Position numbers and translations under genes: made by a program. Below are positions 8,909 to 16,353 of a stretch of DNA of 64,000 bases, one piece after another; position 1 is the stretch's first letter; the number at the start of each line of letters is the position of its first letter. Location of the stretch: contig CALXXL010000002.1 of the NCBI GenBank assembly GCA_944392655.1, forward strand, positions 1 through 64,000, given 5' to 3'. Below the pieces are notes generated by a model. That model did not search any database and was not told the origin of the DNA. It worked only from the letters and a program-made list of their open reading frames with translations. The DNA is from an uncultured Victivallaceae bacterium. Its GTDB lineage: Bacteria; Verrucomicrobiota; Lentisphaeria; Victivallales; Victivallaceae.

Positions 8909-9256
8909 TTAGCGAGTTCGAAGCTCTTTTACGCGCGCAGCCTTACCAATCTTATTACGCAGATAGTAGAGCTTCGCACGACGAACTTTACCCTTGCGCA
9001 CTACTTCTATACGGTCAATGCGCGGACTGTGCAACGGAAATACACGTTCAACACCCTGCCCGGAAACTACACGGCGAACCGTGAACGTTTCTTCTATACC
9101 AGTACCACGACGGGCAATTACCGTACCGGCAAACAGCTGGATTCGTTCGGTCGTTCCTTCAACAATCTTAACATAAACTTTTACTCCGTCACCTACCGCA
9201 AAGTCGGCAACGTCTTCCTTAAGACCACTGTAACGGATCTTGTCTACCACATTCAT
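8909..9256 (-). CDS. rplS: 50S ribosomal protein L19
   Basis: The 115-residue protein has typical L19 length and the signature strings [20 protein letters not shown] and [31 protein letters not shown] (each only part of the family match). L19 lies at the 30S-50S interface. A GGAGG ribosome binding site sits 6 bases before the ATG. It lies between trmD and rnhB in the conserved order. Confidence 0.97.
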   Translation of the reverse strand: MNVVDKIRYSGLKEDVADFAVGDGVKVYVKIVEGTTERIQLFAGTVIARRGTGIEETFTVRRVVSGQGVERVFPLHSPRIDRIEVVRKGKVRRAKLYYLRNKIGKAARVKELRTR

Positions 9257-9280
9257 CTTTTGCCTCCAGATATTTTTAAA

Positions 9281-10015
9281 TCAATCTTTTTGCTCTTCAT
9301 CTTTCCCGCGGAATACCCCACAACACAATGCACGGTAACGCGCATAAAGATCCGGACGGCGATCACGCGTCAGCTTTTCCGCCTCCTCATGACGCCACTT
9401 CGCTATACGGCCATGATCCCCGGATAACAATATCTCCGGTACCTCACGCCCCATATATTCATCCGGCCGCGTATATTGCGGATATTCCAACAACCCGGCC
9501 GAGTGAGACTCATCTACACTCGACTCGTCACTGCCCAGCGCCCCGGGCAATAGACGCGATACCGCATCTATCATCACCATCGCAGCTAAATTACCGCTCG
9601 TCAGCACATAGTCCCCAAGCGATATCTCAAGATCTACCCACTCGTCTATAAAACGCTGGTCTATCCCTTCATAATGGCCGCATACTATTATTATATGCTC
9701 CATCTGCGACAGCTCTCGCGCTATACCCTGCGTGAACAAACGACCACGCGGCGATGTCAACACCACCTTCGGACGTTTGCCCACCCCGGACGTTAAACTC
9801 TCCAGCGCCTCCCACAGAGGCTCCACCTTCATCAGCATCCCAGGACCACCACCATAAGGCTTGTCATCCACCGTGCCACGCTCGTCATGCGTAAAATTAC
9901 GCAGGTCAACCGCATTCACACTCAACAAACCACGCGATATCGCACGACCGGTTATGCTGCTGCCCAACGGCCCCGGATATATCTCCGGAAACAGGGTTAA
10001 TACATCAAATTGCAA
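9281..10015 (-). CDS. trmD: tRNA (guanine-N1-)-methyltransferase TrmD
   Basis: The enzyme methylates G37 next to the anticodon of tRNAs using S-adenosylmethionine, preventing +1 frameshifts. The 244 residues show the SPOUT knot signature LTSGNLAAMVMIDAVSRLLP at about 139-158 and the substrate-binding strings PYGGGPGMLMK and VCGHYEGIDQR. The start is a TTG two bases after the khpA stop. No ATG in frame fits the conserved FDVLTLFPE beginning. Translation is probably coupled to khpA. Confidence 0.96.
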   Translation of the reverse strand: MQFDVLTLFPEIYPGPLGSSITGRAISRGLLSVNAVDLRNFTHDERGTVDDKPYGGGPGMLMKVEPLWEALESLTSGVGKRPKVVLTSPRGRLFTQGIARELSQMEHIIIVCGHYEGIDQRFIDEWVDLEISLGDYVLTSGNLAAMVMIDAVSRLLPGALGSDESSVDESHSAGLLEYPQYTRPDEYMGREVPEILLSGDHGRIAKWRHEEAEKLTRDRRPDLYARYRALCCGVFRGKDEEQKD

Positions 10016-10017
10016 TT

Positions 10018-10326
10018 TCAGTCTATGACTTCCACTGTGACTTTTTTCTGCATACGACCCGCCGCCCCATTCGCCAGTGCACGGATCGCATTGATCGTCT
10101 TACCACGACGACCAATGATCTTGCCTCGATCCTCTTCCTTGCAGATGATCTGTATACCAAATACATCCGCCTCTTCTGTGGATCGAACCTTGACCGCTTC
10201 AGGAGAGTCTACCAGCGAACGCGCAACATAATCTACAAAACTCTCTATGTCGTGCATACCGCCACTCGGCGATACAGCCGCTTCTTCACTCTTGCCCGAA
10301 AGCCAATTCAATAGCTTCTTAAACAC
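10018..10326 (-). CDS. khpA: KH-domain RNA-binding protein (KhpA-like)
   Basis: The 102-residue protein carries one KH domain with the RNA-binding GxxG loop in IIGRRGKTI (about 73-81). KhpA proteins bind many RNAs with KhpB and are usually about 75-80 residues. Here an extra 20 or so residues precede the conserved part beginning MHDIESFVDYVARSLVD. The GTG start has an AGGTGGG upstream; an internal ATG giving a standard-length protein is possible. It sits between rpsP and trmD, where RimM or KhpA is usually found. Confidence 0.9.
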   Translation of the reverse strand: MFKKLLNWLSGKSEEAAVSPSGGMHDIESFVDYVARSLVDSPEAVKVRSTEEADVFGIQIICKEEDRGKIIGRRGKTINAIRALANGAAGRMQKKVTVEVID

Positions 10327-10343
10327 TTCTCAAACCCACCTGA

Positions 10344-10733
10344 TTAAGCTTCAGCAGGTGCAGCTGCTTCTGCTGCGGCAGCTTCCGCAGCAGCTTTGGC
10401 TTCAGCTTCAGCAGCAGCCTTGGCTTCTGCTTCCTGACGCATCTTTTCCTGCTGCTTCTTCGACGGCTTCACCGGCTTGACTATGTCCTTAAGCACTACA
10501 CCCTTGCGAATACGATCAATTATCTGCGCACAGGTTTCACTCACTTCAGCGCCACAGCCTACCCAGTAATCAACACGGGCCAGATCTACACGCTCTTCCT
10601 TCGCCCGCGGATTGTAAAAGCCTATCTCTTCAATCGCACGGCCATCACGAGCCATACGCTTGTCCATAACCACTACCCGGAAGCAGCTGGCGTTTCTCGT
10701 ACCCGTACGTTTTAATCTGATCTTTACTGCCAT
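10344..10733 (-). CDS. rpsP: 30S ribosomal protein S16 with Ala-rich tail
   Basis: The first 80 or so residues are a standard S16: VKIRLKRTGTRNASCFRVVV, then the RAIEEIGFYNPR segment. S16 is needed for 30S assembly. The protein is 129 residues, against a usual 80-90. The extension after about residue 90 is a low-complexity Lys/Glu/Ala helix ending in Ala-Pro repeats. It opens the rpsP-khpA-trmD-rplS-rnhB-thrS run. Confidence 0.96.
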   Translation of the reverse strand: MAVKIRLKRTGTRNASCFRVVVMDKRMARDGRAIEEIGFYNPRAKEERVDLARVDYWVGCGAEVSETCAQIIDRIRKGVVLKDIVKPVKPSKKQQEKMRQEAEAKAAAEAEAKAAAEAAAAEAAAPAEA

Positions 10734-10740
10734 CTTCTCA

Positions 10741-11035
10741 AAATCCTTTTTTATATTTCTTACCTTTTATATATCCTAAAATACCGCATCAAAACCGCCA
10801 ACCCAGACAATCCCCGGACAACCGGGCAACCCACGAGAAGCATGATCTGAAGCAGTAACCCGCAGAGTCTTAACCCCACAGATCCACCGCCCCGCAGAGG
10901 ATCATCATCGTTGCGCTCCCCATGAATCACACAGCCTTTGCCTTATATGTGCCGCGAGCAGCCGCGCCCTCCGGGGAGAACCTCGCCTGGCACTGAAGTC
11001 ACAAACAGCTTGGTGCGAAATAATTCAAGTTGTAT
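10741..11035 (-). ncRNA. Possible structured non-coding RNA or long leader upstream of rpsP
   Basis: This stretch of nearly 300 bases has no plausible ORF, yet its central part (about 10790-11015) is GC-rich between AT-rich flanks. A good minus-strand promoter lies at its upstream end. It contains local hairpins, for example a 5-bp stem with a four-base loop at about 10813-10826. Signature sequences of SRP RNA, RNase P RNA and tmRNA were looked for and not found. A diverged 6S RNA or an rpsP leader is possible, but the fold was not established. Confidence 0.35.
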
Positions 11036-11063
11036 AATATAATGCAAAATATCTTATTGGCAA
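11036..11063 (-). promoter_or_regulatory. Sigma70-type promoter facing the GC-rich gap and rpsP
   Basis: On the minus strand TTGCCA (11058-11063) and TATATT (11036-11041) are 16 bases apart; an overlapping TATTAT gives 18. Transcription would start near 11029 and run about 295 bases before rpsP. Confidence 0.5.
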
Positions 11064-11106
11064 ACCATTTTACCGCTTTTTTAATAAAAATACTGACAAA
11101 AGCAAT

Positions 11107-11463
11107 TCATTTCAGCAAAGCAGGCAACGCCACTTTCTTCCCCGTGCCATCAACACTCACCATCGTTACATCCGTCTCCAGACAGACCTCTCCTTCCACA
11201 TCTACACGCAACTTGAAACTTACACTGTGACGCGAAAATGATGGCTCCCCTCCACAGAAATTCATCACTTCATTCAATTTTACCGGACGACGGAATATAA
11301 TCTCACCAAAACGGTAGGTCACCAGATTCACACCCTTGCCTACCAACCCATACGCATATACCGCCGCCGCTTCATCCAGATAAAACAGCATCTTGCCCCC
11401 AAACAGACGGTCACACGCTCCCGTATCCATATGCTTGCAAAGCAAACTCATTATCTTTTCCAT
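11107..11463 (-). CDS. Hotdog-fold acyl-CoA thioesterase (YciA/BACH type)
   Basis: The 118-residue protein matches single-hotdog acyl-CoA hydrolases that release free acids from CoA in the cytoplasm. The string CDRLFGGKMLFYLDEAAAVYA (shortly after residue 15) is the family core, with the catalytic Asp in LDEAAA. FRRPVKLNE is the second conserved strand. It is slightly shorter than YciA (about 130). It has no close operon partner: a terminator separates it from the gene upstream and the noncoding gap lies downstream. The substrate is unknown. Confidence 0.85.
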   Translation of the reverse strand: MEKIMSLLCKHMDTGACDRLFGGKMLFYLDEAAAVYAYGLVGKGVNLVTYRFGEIIFRRPVKLNEVMNFCGGEPSFSRHSVSFKLRVDVEGEVCLETDVTMVSVDGTGKKVALPALLK

Positions 11464-11480
11464 CGCCTATAACCCTCCGC

Positions 11481-11512
11481 AAAAAATAAAAAAAGCCGGA
11501 AACTTCCGGCTT
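11481..11512 (-). terminator. Rho-independent terminator
   Basis: A perfect palindromic stem (11493-11501 with 11504-11512) is followed on the minus strand by seven U residues and more A/U. It should end the transcript of the Pro/Ala-rich gene before the thioesterase gene. Confidence 0.85.
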
Positions 11513-11573
11513 TATAAATATCTGTATCCAGTATACCGCCCCTAAAGGCAATACCTTCAGACCGCTTAAAGCA

Positions 11574-12485
11574 TTACTTCAGCAAAGTAAAACCAGCCGC
11601 CCACTCCGGACTCCAGACATTCAGATACTGCGAACTCAGCACCAGAGTACCTATCAACGCCAGCACCGTTATGATCGCCAGAACCGTGTAAACCGGAGAC
11701 GCTTCACTGCTGCCAGCCGATTTACCCGAAATCTGCGCCATGTCATTGGCTACACGGGACGGACCCGCCTTCGCCGCTTCATCCTTTACCAGATTCAAAC
11801 CACCGGATTTCTTGCGACCACGACGACCACCGGCCGCAGCTTCAGCAGCAGGCGCTTCCGCTTCCGCAGGCTTTTCCGCCGGAGCAGCCGGTGCTGACGC
11901 AGCAGCAGGCGCAGGGGCAGGAGCAGCAGGTTTCGGCGCAGAAATTGTGGGCTTCGGCGCAGGTGTCGGCATCGTCAATTTCGGCTTGTTTTCCGACGCG
12001 GCAGGCGCAGCAGGAGGCGGTGTGGGAATTCCAGCCGACGGCATCGGCATTCCACCAGGACGGCGCTCAACCGACGCAGCCGAAATTCTTACCGTACGGC
12101 GGGTACGGGTGTCATCCGCTTCCGCATCAACCTTCTTTACACTGCCCGTGTCCGTGGACGCAGGCGCCGCAGCTGGCGCCGCACCGGGTACCTTGGGCAT
12201 CGGAGCCTGAGGACGGAGTCGGATGGTAGGACTGTCCGCCGGCTTTTCTGTCGCCGCAGCCGGAGGTACTTCACGCGGCGGAACCGCAAGATCTTCGGGC
12301 TTTAAACGACCCACCGGATTGTTCAGATTCGGCATCATACCAGCCGCCGAGAGCTTTACCGTTTTACGCGTACGGGTGTCATCCGCTTCCGCTTCCACTT
12401 TCTTTACACTGCCCGTGTCCGTAGACGCCGCCGCCGCACTCTTCGGCGTTGGCACGCCTTTAAACAGTTCATTGTTTTCGCTCAT
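11574..12485 (-). CDS. Pro/Ala-rich protein with duplicated Thr-rich motif and C-terminal membrane segment
   Basis: The 303-residue protein is not recognised. Residues 1-225 or so are low-complexity, rich in Pro, Ala, Glu and Lys. A motif around TDTGSVKKV-AEADDTRTR-TV occurs twice, at about 20-39 and 109-128. A hydrophobic segment lies at about 262-282, giving a single tail anchor with most of the chain probably cytoplasmic. The Thr-rich repeats ending in TVKL, TIRL and TVRI resemble phosphothreonine/FHA-type ligand motifs, but that is only a guess. The gene stands alone, followed by a strong terminator. A TPR gene lies upstream. Confidence 0.75.
   Translation of the reverse strand: MSENNELFKGVPTPKSAAAASTDTGSVKKVEAEADDTRTRKTVKLSAAGMMPNLNNPVGRLKPEDLAVPPREVPPAAATEKPADSPTIRLRPQAPMPKVPGAAPAAAPASTDTGSVKKVDAEADDTRTRRTVRISAASVERRPGGMPMPSAGIPTPPPAAPAASENKPKLTMPTPAPKPTISAPKPAAPAPAPAAASAPAAPAEKPAEAEAPAAEAAAGGRRGRKKSGGLNLVKDEAAKAGPSRVANDMAQISGKSAGSSEASPVYTVLAIITVLALIGTLVLSSQYLNVWSPEWAAGFTLLK
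12103..12161. repeat. Direct repeat, copy 1, inside Pro/Ala-rich gene
   Basis: This 59-base segment is nearly identical to 12370-12428 and encodes the second copy of the Thr-rich motif. DNA-level identity is much higher than in the flanking low-complexity sequence. Confidence 0.8.
12370..12428. repeat. Direct repeat, copy 2, inside Pro/Ala-rich gene
   Basis: Partner of 12103-12161, same orientation and length; encodes the N-terminal copy of the motif. Differences are a few substitutions, which suggests recent duplication or gene conversion. Confidence 0.8.
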
Positions 12486-12596
12486 TATTAGCCATCCCTG
12501 TATTTATAAAAAGTTATTTCATTACTATATAACAACAGAAATATAATTCCCGAATCCGGAAATGTCAATCCTTTTTATCACACTTTATCGTTTTTT

Positions 12597-13976
12597 TTAC
12601 AGACCGGCACGGCAGTTAGCCAGGTGTTCCGCCGCATCACGGTATTTCTCATTATAAGAAACAATCTGCTCAAACTGCTGCACCGCTTCCGCATATTTCT
12701 CCGCACGTTCGTAGGCCATGCCAAGATAATACAAGGCTTCCAGCTTCCGCTTGTCCAGACGAACCATCTCATTCACCGCCTGACTCAGAAACTCTATCGC
12801 TTTGTCATATTCACGGTAGCGGATCGAACAACGCCCAAGATAGACCAGACTCGGAAGACGCAGACGCTGACTCTGCACCGCTTCTTCAAAGTATTTTACC
12901 GCTTCGTTGATCTTGCCATGCTGATAGCACAATTCCGCATAGTCATATTGCAACTGCGAGTCATTCGGATACATCTTTAAACGCTCCTCGGCCCGCTGGA
13001 AACGGAACTCTTCACGGCGGGCTTTGAACTCTTCCACCTGCTGCGCCGCATTTTCATACTCTTCCGGACGATCCGTGAGATCCTGAATTATCGCATCAAA
13101 TTTCGCCACATAAGCCTGTTCTATCGCCTTGTCCAGCGCAGGGTCCGACGTGCCGAGCGCCTTTGCCACCAGCTCCAGCTGCTCGATCGCATTGTCGTAC
13201 TCCTTCGCAACCATGTACGCTTCGGCCAGCTTGCGGCGCAAGTCCATCGAATTATTGCTCTTGAGCTCTTCGGTTATCTTGTTGATGATTATGCGCGCCT
13301 GACGGCTGTCGTGTATCGTACCATCAGACAACTGCAATGTTACATTCTCCTTCTCCGATGCGATCTTTTCACGCACCGCCTTGGCGTTCTCTTCCTCTTT
13401 CTTCGCATTGATTACATTCATCGCCGCCTTCGCTTCAGCCTGAAGCTCGTAGTCGTTCGGATTGCGGTTCGACAGCGCTGTAAGAATTTCCGCACGCTTC
13501 ATCACTTCTCCGGCATCCTTATACAGATCCGCCAGACGACGGCTCTTTTCCTGGTCGTTCGGCTGATAGTGCAGCCAGATCTCCAGCGCTTCTATCTCTA
13601 TAAAATCAGCATTCAATGCACGACCCGCAGCCATCATCAGCTTCAGCACTTCCGGATTGTTCAGGTTCTTCGCCAGCTCATCCTCACACATCATCAAAGC
13701 ACGCAACGGACTGCGCGTCATCTCTTCCCGGATCTTCGGCAGATTCTTTTTACTGGAACTGGACGCCGCAAGTTTCGCAAAAAAACCCGGCTTCTTCATC
13801 ATTTCCAACTCACGCAGCTTCTGACGCGCCACTACCAGCGCCGGTACACGACGCACCACATCCGCCAACAGCGTTATCGCATAATCACGGTTCTTCGGAT
13901 CATCAGCACAAGCCAACGCCCGGTTGTACATATCGCGGATATTTACATGTACATCACGTAACTGTTTCTTTTCCAT
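12597..13976 (-). CDS. Tetratricopeptide-repeat protein
   Basis: The 459-residue soluble protein has no signal peptide. Helical repeats of TPR type are clear in the second half: YAELCYQHGKINEAVKYFEEA near 345, LGRCSIRYREYDKAIEFLSQA near 380, and ALYYLGMAYERAEKYAEAVQQF near 415. Less regular repeats fill about 90-300. TPRs are protein-interaction scaffolds, and no catalytic motif is seen. The ATG at 13976 is chosen over a TTG two codons upstream because AAGG lies 6 bases before it. Its neighbour, the Pro/Ala-rich tail-anchored protein, is a possible partner by position only. Confidence 0.85.
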   Translation of the reverse strand: MEKKQLRDVHVNIRDMYNRALACADDPKNRDYAITLLADVVRRVPALVVARQKLRELEMMKKPGFFAKLAASSSSKKNLPKIREEMTRSPLRALMMCEDELAKNLNNPEVLKLMMAAGRALNADFIEIEALEIWLHYQPNDQEKSRRLADLYKDAGEVMKRAEILTALSNRNPNDYELQAEAKAAMNVINAKKEEENAKAVREKIASEKENVTLQLSDGTIHDSRQARIIINKITEELKSNNSMDLRRKLAEAYMVAKEYDNAIEQLELVAKALGTSDPALDKAIEQAYVAKFDAIIQDLTDRPEEYENAAQQVEEFKARREEFRFQRAEERLKMYPNDSQLQYDYAELCYQHGKINEAVKYFEEAVQSQRLRLPSLVYLGRCSIRYREYDKAIEFLSQAVNEMVRLDKRKLEALYYLGMAYERAEKYAEAVQQFEQIVSYNEKYRDAAEHLANCRAGL

Positions 13977-14068
13977 ATCCAACCTTTAACATTATTTTTT
14001 ATAATAATCTAATATAATTAACCCCGGTTTATATATTTTTCAAGCTCTATTCCATTTAATTTATTCTA

Positions 14069-16180
14069 TTATCGCATTGCATCACTGTAAAGAAATCCAT
14101 CTGACAACGGATACTGCTGACCAACTCCATACGCACTGTACAGCTGCATGCGACCACCATGACCATTCGCCGGAGTCAGCTCAAAATCCACCTCCAGACG
14201 GTGAAAGCCGGACGCCAGACCAATCGAACCCTCTGTACTGTGATATACCCCGTTGCCACTCGCATCAACCACCTTGTGACCGTCTATGCGTATCTTTACT
14301 TTACCGCCGGCGGCAACCGAAAATTCATAGTTTCCGCTCTCCGGCGCATAAAAATATCCCACCGCTTTGCCGCTGGCAGCACGGCCGGCACGAACCTTTT
14401 CAACCTCTTCAAGATAGAAATCATCACCCAGATAGGTGTACGACCGCTTGTCACCAGCAAACGATACGCGGAACCATAAGCCGCTTACCGGATCCTCAGG
14501 ACCTCGCACCGCCGGAAGATAGCGGACCTTCTTCAGTTCACTGCTGGTATAGACTCCATACTCCGGAGCAGTAGTCAGCCCCGGAATTACTTTGTCAAAT
14601 TTGAAACGCATCGTCAATACGCAGGACTTCTTCGCCCGGGGACGCTCAGATTTGTAGCTCTTCGCCGTGGAACTCTCACGGGGATCACTGCCATCCAGCG
14701 TGTAAATCAAATCCACTCCGGCTGGAAGTTCACCAATGTCCAAAACAAATTCATCATCAAAATAGTATATCTGTGGCAGCTCAATCGGCGTGTAGCGCGC
14801 CATTATCCCCCAGTCGCGCAAAAAGACAAATTCCCCAGCCAGACGGCGCATGAACGAGTCGTAATCGCGGCTGTCCATGTTCCACAGCGCTTCCGACAAC
14901 GCAAGAAGACGCGGCGTCGCTTTGTATTCCAGCATACGACCACTCCAGATCCCTTCCGACCACAGATTGCCCTGCGCCCCCAAAAGCGCATAATCCAAAA
15001 GACCGGGACGGTCCAGCGTGGGATCATAAGAGTAAACACGCCGCGTACTTATACAGCTGGCTCCAGGAGCATACTCCTCTTTCGTCTTGCCCTGCGCATA
15101 GTCAAAATAAAGATGCGAATAACTCGTCGAAATCGTCCGGCGGCCAAGCTCCGCCGCCGTCAGCGCTCCGTAGTTGCCACGCCAGGACATGACTACCGAA
15201 CTCTCCGGAACACCGCAATTCAGCAATTCGTCCCAGCCTATAATCTTTTTGCCGTGACGCGACGCTATCTCCGCAACTTCCCGGATAAAATAACGCTCAA
15301 GCTCAACTACGTCCGACAATCCAAGTTCCGCTATCCGCGCAAGGCACTTCGGGCACTTAGTCCAGCGGCCGAGCGGACACTCATCACCGCCTATATGTAC
15401 ATATTCCGCCGGAAATATCTCCGCCATTTCCCCAATCACCGCATCTATGTAATTCATGACCTCCGGATTGCCGCCGCAGAGAATGTCCTCCGAAATTCCG
15501 GCACCCTCCAGAAGTTTGTACGGCCCACCGGTACAGCCAAACTCAGGATAGGAGGTCAGAGCCGCCATGGAGTGCCCCGGAAGTTCAAGCTCCGGAATTA
15601 TCGTTATGTTCCGTTCCGCAGCAAATTTTACCAGCTCTTTGAGCTCCTCTTTTGTGTAAAAACCGTTGCCGCCGGAACCGACTTCCGTAAGACGCGGATA
15701 AGAAGAAATCTCCATCCGCCACCCCTGGTCGTCAGTCAAATGCAGATGCATAACATTATATTTATAACGCGACATCAGCTCTACAAATTTCTTGAGATCC
15801 GCAAACGGAATGTAATGGCGCGCTACATCAACCATCAGCCCACGATAACCAACCAGAGGATAATCCTCCAGCTCCATCGACGGAATTTTACCGCCATAGG
15901 CCGCATTCAATATCCCCAGCGTGGTCTCCCCGTAAAGCAGACCGGCATCATCCTGACCGGTCAATTCCACCCCGTCAGAACTTACAATGAGACGATAGCC
16001 TTCAGCCGGAAGACCAAGCTCTTTCACCGACTTATCCACCCTGGATAAATCCACGGACACCGGCTTACCACCATCCGTAAACTCCACCTTCTGCGGCAAC
16101 GGTATCAATGGAAGTTCCATTCCGGACACCATAACCCCGCAGCATAATACCGCAGCCAGCATAATAAACAGTTTTTTCAT
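14069..16180 (-). CDS. Secreted beta-N-acetylhexosaminidase, GH20
   Basis: The enzyme removes terminal N-acetylglucosamine or N-acetylgalactosamine from glycans in the periplasm or outside the cell. The 703 residues start with a signal peptide (KKLFIMLAAVLCCGVMVSG). A GH20b alpha/beta domain spans about 20-125. The catalytic barrel covers about 130-470 and includes the Asp-Glu pair in HIGGDECP. A short CHB_HEX-like strand (YTLDGSDPRES, about 515) follows. A PA14-like carbohydrate-binding domain at about 570-700 forms the end. A longer start 36 bases upstream is less likely, since AGGGAGA fits the ATG at 16180. It suggests mucin or chitin-type glycan use. It is not in an operon. Confidence 0.93.
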   Translation of the reverse strand: MKKLFIMLAAVLCCGVMVSGMELPLIPLPQKVEFTDGGKPVSVDLSRVDKSVKELGLPAEGYRLIVSSDGVELTGQDDAGLLYGETTLGILNAAYGGKIPSMELEDYPLVGYRGLMVDVARHYIPFADLKKFVELMSRYKYNVMHLHLTDDQGWRMEISSYPRLTEVGSGGNGFYTKEELKELVKFAAERNITIIPELELPGHSMAALTSYPEFGCTGGPYKLLEGAGISEDILCGGNPEVMNYIDAVIGEMAEIFPAEYVHIGGDECPLGRWTKCPKCLARIAELGLSDVVELERYFIREVAEIASRHGKKIIGWDELLNCGVPESSVVMSWRGNYGALTAAELGRRTISTSYSHLYFDYAQGKTKEEYAPGASCISTRRVYSYDPTLDRPGLLDYALLGAQGNLWSEGIWSGRMLEYKATPRLLALSEALWNMDSRDYDSFMRRLAGEFVFLRDWGIMARYTPIELPQIYYFDDEFVLDIGELPAGVDLIYTLDGSDPRESSTAKSYKSERPRAKKSCVLTMRFKFDKVIPGLTTAPEYGVYTSSELKKVRYLPAVRGPEDPVSGLWFRVSFAGDKRSYTYLGDDFYLEEVEKVRAGRAASGKAVGYFYAPESGNYEFSVAAGGKVKIRIDGHKVVDASGNGVYHSTEGSIGLASGFHRLEVDFELTPANGHGGRMQLYSAYGVGQQYPLSDGFLYSDAMR

Positions 16181-16218
16181 CAATATCTCCCTTGATTTTT
16201 CACCCTTCAAGCCCATTT

Positions 16219-16235
16219 GTGTTTAAATTAAACAC
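16219..16235. promoter_or_regulatory. Perfect 17-base palindrome upstream of GH20 gene
   Basis: Eight bases on each side of a central A are perfectly complementary (16219-16226 with 16228-16235). It lies 39 bases before the hexosaminidase start in the divergent gap with uvrA. Its position and size fit an operator for a dimeric sugar-responsive repressor. No such regulator gene lies nearby. Confidence 0.45.
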
Positions 16236-16291
16236 TCAAAAGGCTTTTTCAAGCCGGCAATGGCTCTTTCAGAATTTTTTTTGTCTTTTTA

Positions 16292-16320
16292 TGGCAATAC
16301 TATCCCATTTACGCTATATT
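16292..16320 (+). promoter_or_regulatory. Possible uvrA promoter
   Basis: TGGCAA (16292-16297) and TATATT (16315-16320) are 17 bases apart, followed by more TATAAT-like sequence about 20 bases before the GTG start. No LexA-type box was recognised. Confidence 0.4.
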
Positions 16321-16353
16321 ATATAATAATGTTTTTCCGGAGGAGGGTATATC

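Noticed and set aside
10741-11035. SRP RNA, RNase P RNA or tmRNA in the gap before rpsP
   Set aside because: The diagnostic strings (SRP apical loop, RNase P conserved core, tmRNA tag and acceptor end) are absent on both strands.
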